Below are positions 63,926-64,000 of a stretch of DNA of 64,000 nucleotides, piece by piece. Source of the DNA: Chryseosolibacter histidinae (GTDB taxonomy: Bacteria > Bacteroidota > Bacteroidia > Cytophagales > Cyclobacteriaceae); assembly GCF_018598225.1 (NCBI RefSeq), contig NZ_JAHESF010000010.1, positions 1 to 64,000 of the forward strand. Direction: 5' to 3'. Position 1 is the stretch's first letter, and every line of letters starts with the position of its first letter. Below the pieces are notes generated by a model. The model was not told the origin of the DNA and did no database searches. It worked only from the letters and a program-made list of their open reading frames with translations. Both the position numbers and the translations under genes were made by a program.

Positions 63926-64000
63926 TTATTGCTTCTCAAAAACAATTCTTACAAACCGTGGCCGGTAAAGGTTGGGAATCTTTTCTATCATCTCCGCGAA
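63926..64000 (-). CDS. C-terminal end of an upstream gene, unidentified
   Basis: On the minus strand the frame is open from the window edge and ends with TAA at 63926-63928, giving 24 residues that include KIPNLYRPRFVRIVFEKQ. Codon use is like its neighbours (CGG, CTT, AAC). The gap to the symporter start is 46 bp, as expected for a gene of the same operon. It is too short to identify a family. Confidence 0.45.
   Translation of the reverse strand, partial: FAEMIEKIPNLYRPRFVRIVFEKQ

Overview
The window looks like chromosomal DNA of a free-living Bacteroidota bacterium, probably from the Cytophagales/Chitinophagales side of the phylum. The evidence is a SusC/SusD pair with a DUF3823 lipoprotein, many signal-peptide and lipoprotein glycoside hydrolases, an S9 peptidase, an HAE1-type RND pump, CheB/CheR-type hybrid kinases, FtsX-type permeases, and weak or absent Shine-Dalgarno sequences. 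I cannot name the species. No rRNA, tRNA, CRISPR array, transposase or phage gene was recognised.

Layout. 1-3665 (+): the end of a DUF5107/TPR protein, translationally coupled to a secreted GH2 enzyme. 3674-4510: foldback repeats. 4522-6654 (-): secreted S9 peptidase. 6982-17479: a signalling island with a CheB-CheR-PAS-histidine kinase fusion, a stand-alone CheB, three single-domain response regulators and a large hybrid kinase whose frame is broken near 13515. 17506-21041 (-): a small membrane protein, a DsbA-like protein, a manganese catalase and two c-type cytochromes. 21345-23420 (-): an unrecognised secreted protein with PHP-like histidine motifs. 24015-26546 (+): a membrane-spanning kelch sensor joined to a SARP/BTAD-type DNA-binding domain.

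26620-45222 (-) is a polysaccharide utilisation locus. In transcription order it holds a carboxypeptidase-regulatory-like surface lipoprotein, GH76, SusC, SusD, DUF3823, a GH42-like unknown, GH92, a DUF4965 (glutaminase-like) lipoprotein and GH43. GH76 plus GH92 points to alpha-mannan, such as fungal cell-wall mannan. Further along, 60609-63879 holds a type I mannose-6-phosphate isomerase with an extra N-terminal domain and a sugar:proton symporter of the major facilitator superfamily. These could take released mannose into central metabolism. A GntR/UTRA regulator and a sialate O-acetylesterase-type esterase lie between the PUL and these genes. Two perfect 12-bp palindromes about 100 bp before the first PUL gene are the best local operator candidates.

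45501-57354 holds a membrane HisKA protein with no ATPase domain, an FtsX-type permease, a VanW-glycosyltransferase fusion divergent from a glycan-binding-type lipoprotein and a multi-pass membrane protein, and an RND pump without its usual partners.

A theme across the window is a set of intergenic foldback repeats built from short near-repeated words. Almost all sit directly at the 3' end of a gene, and several supply the stop codon or last residues of that gene.
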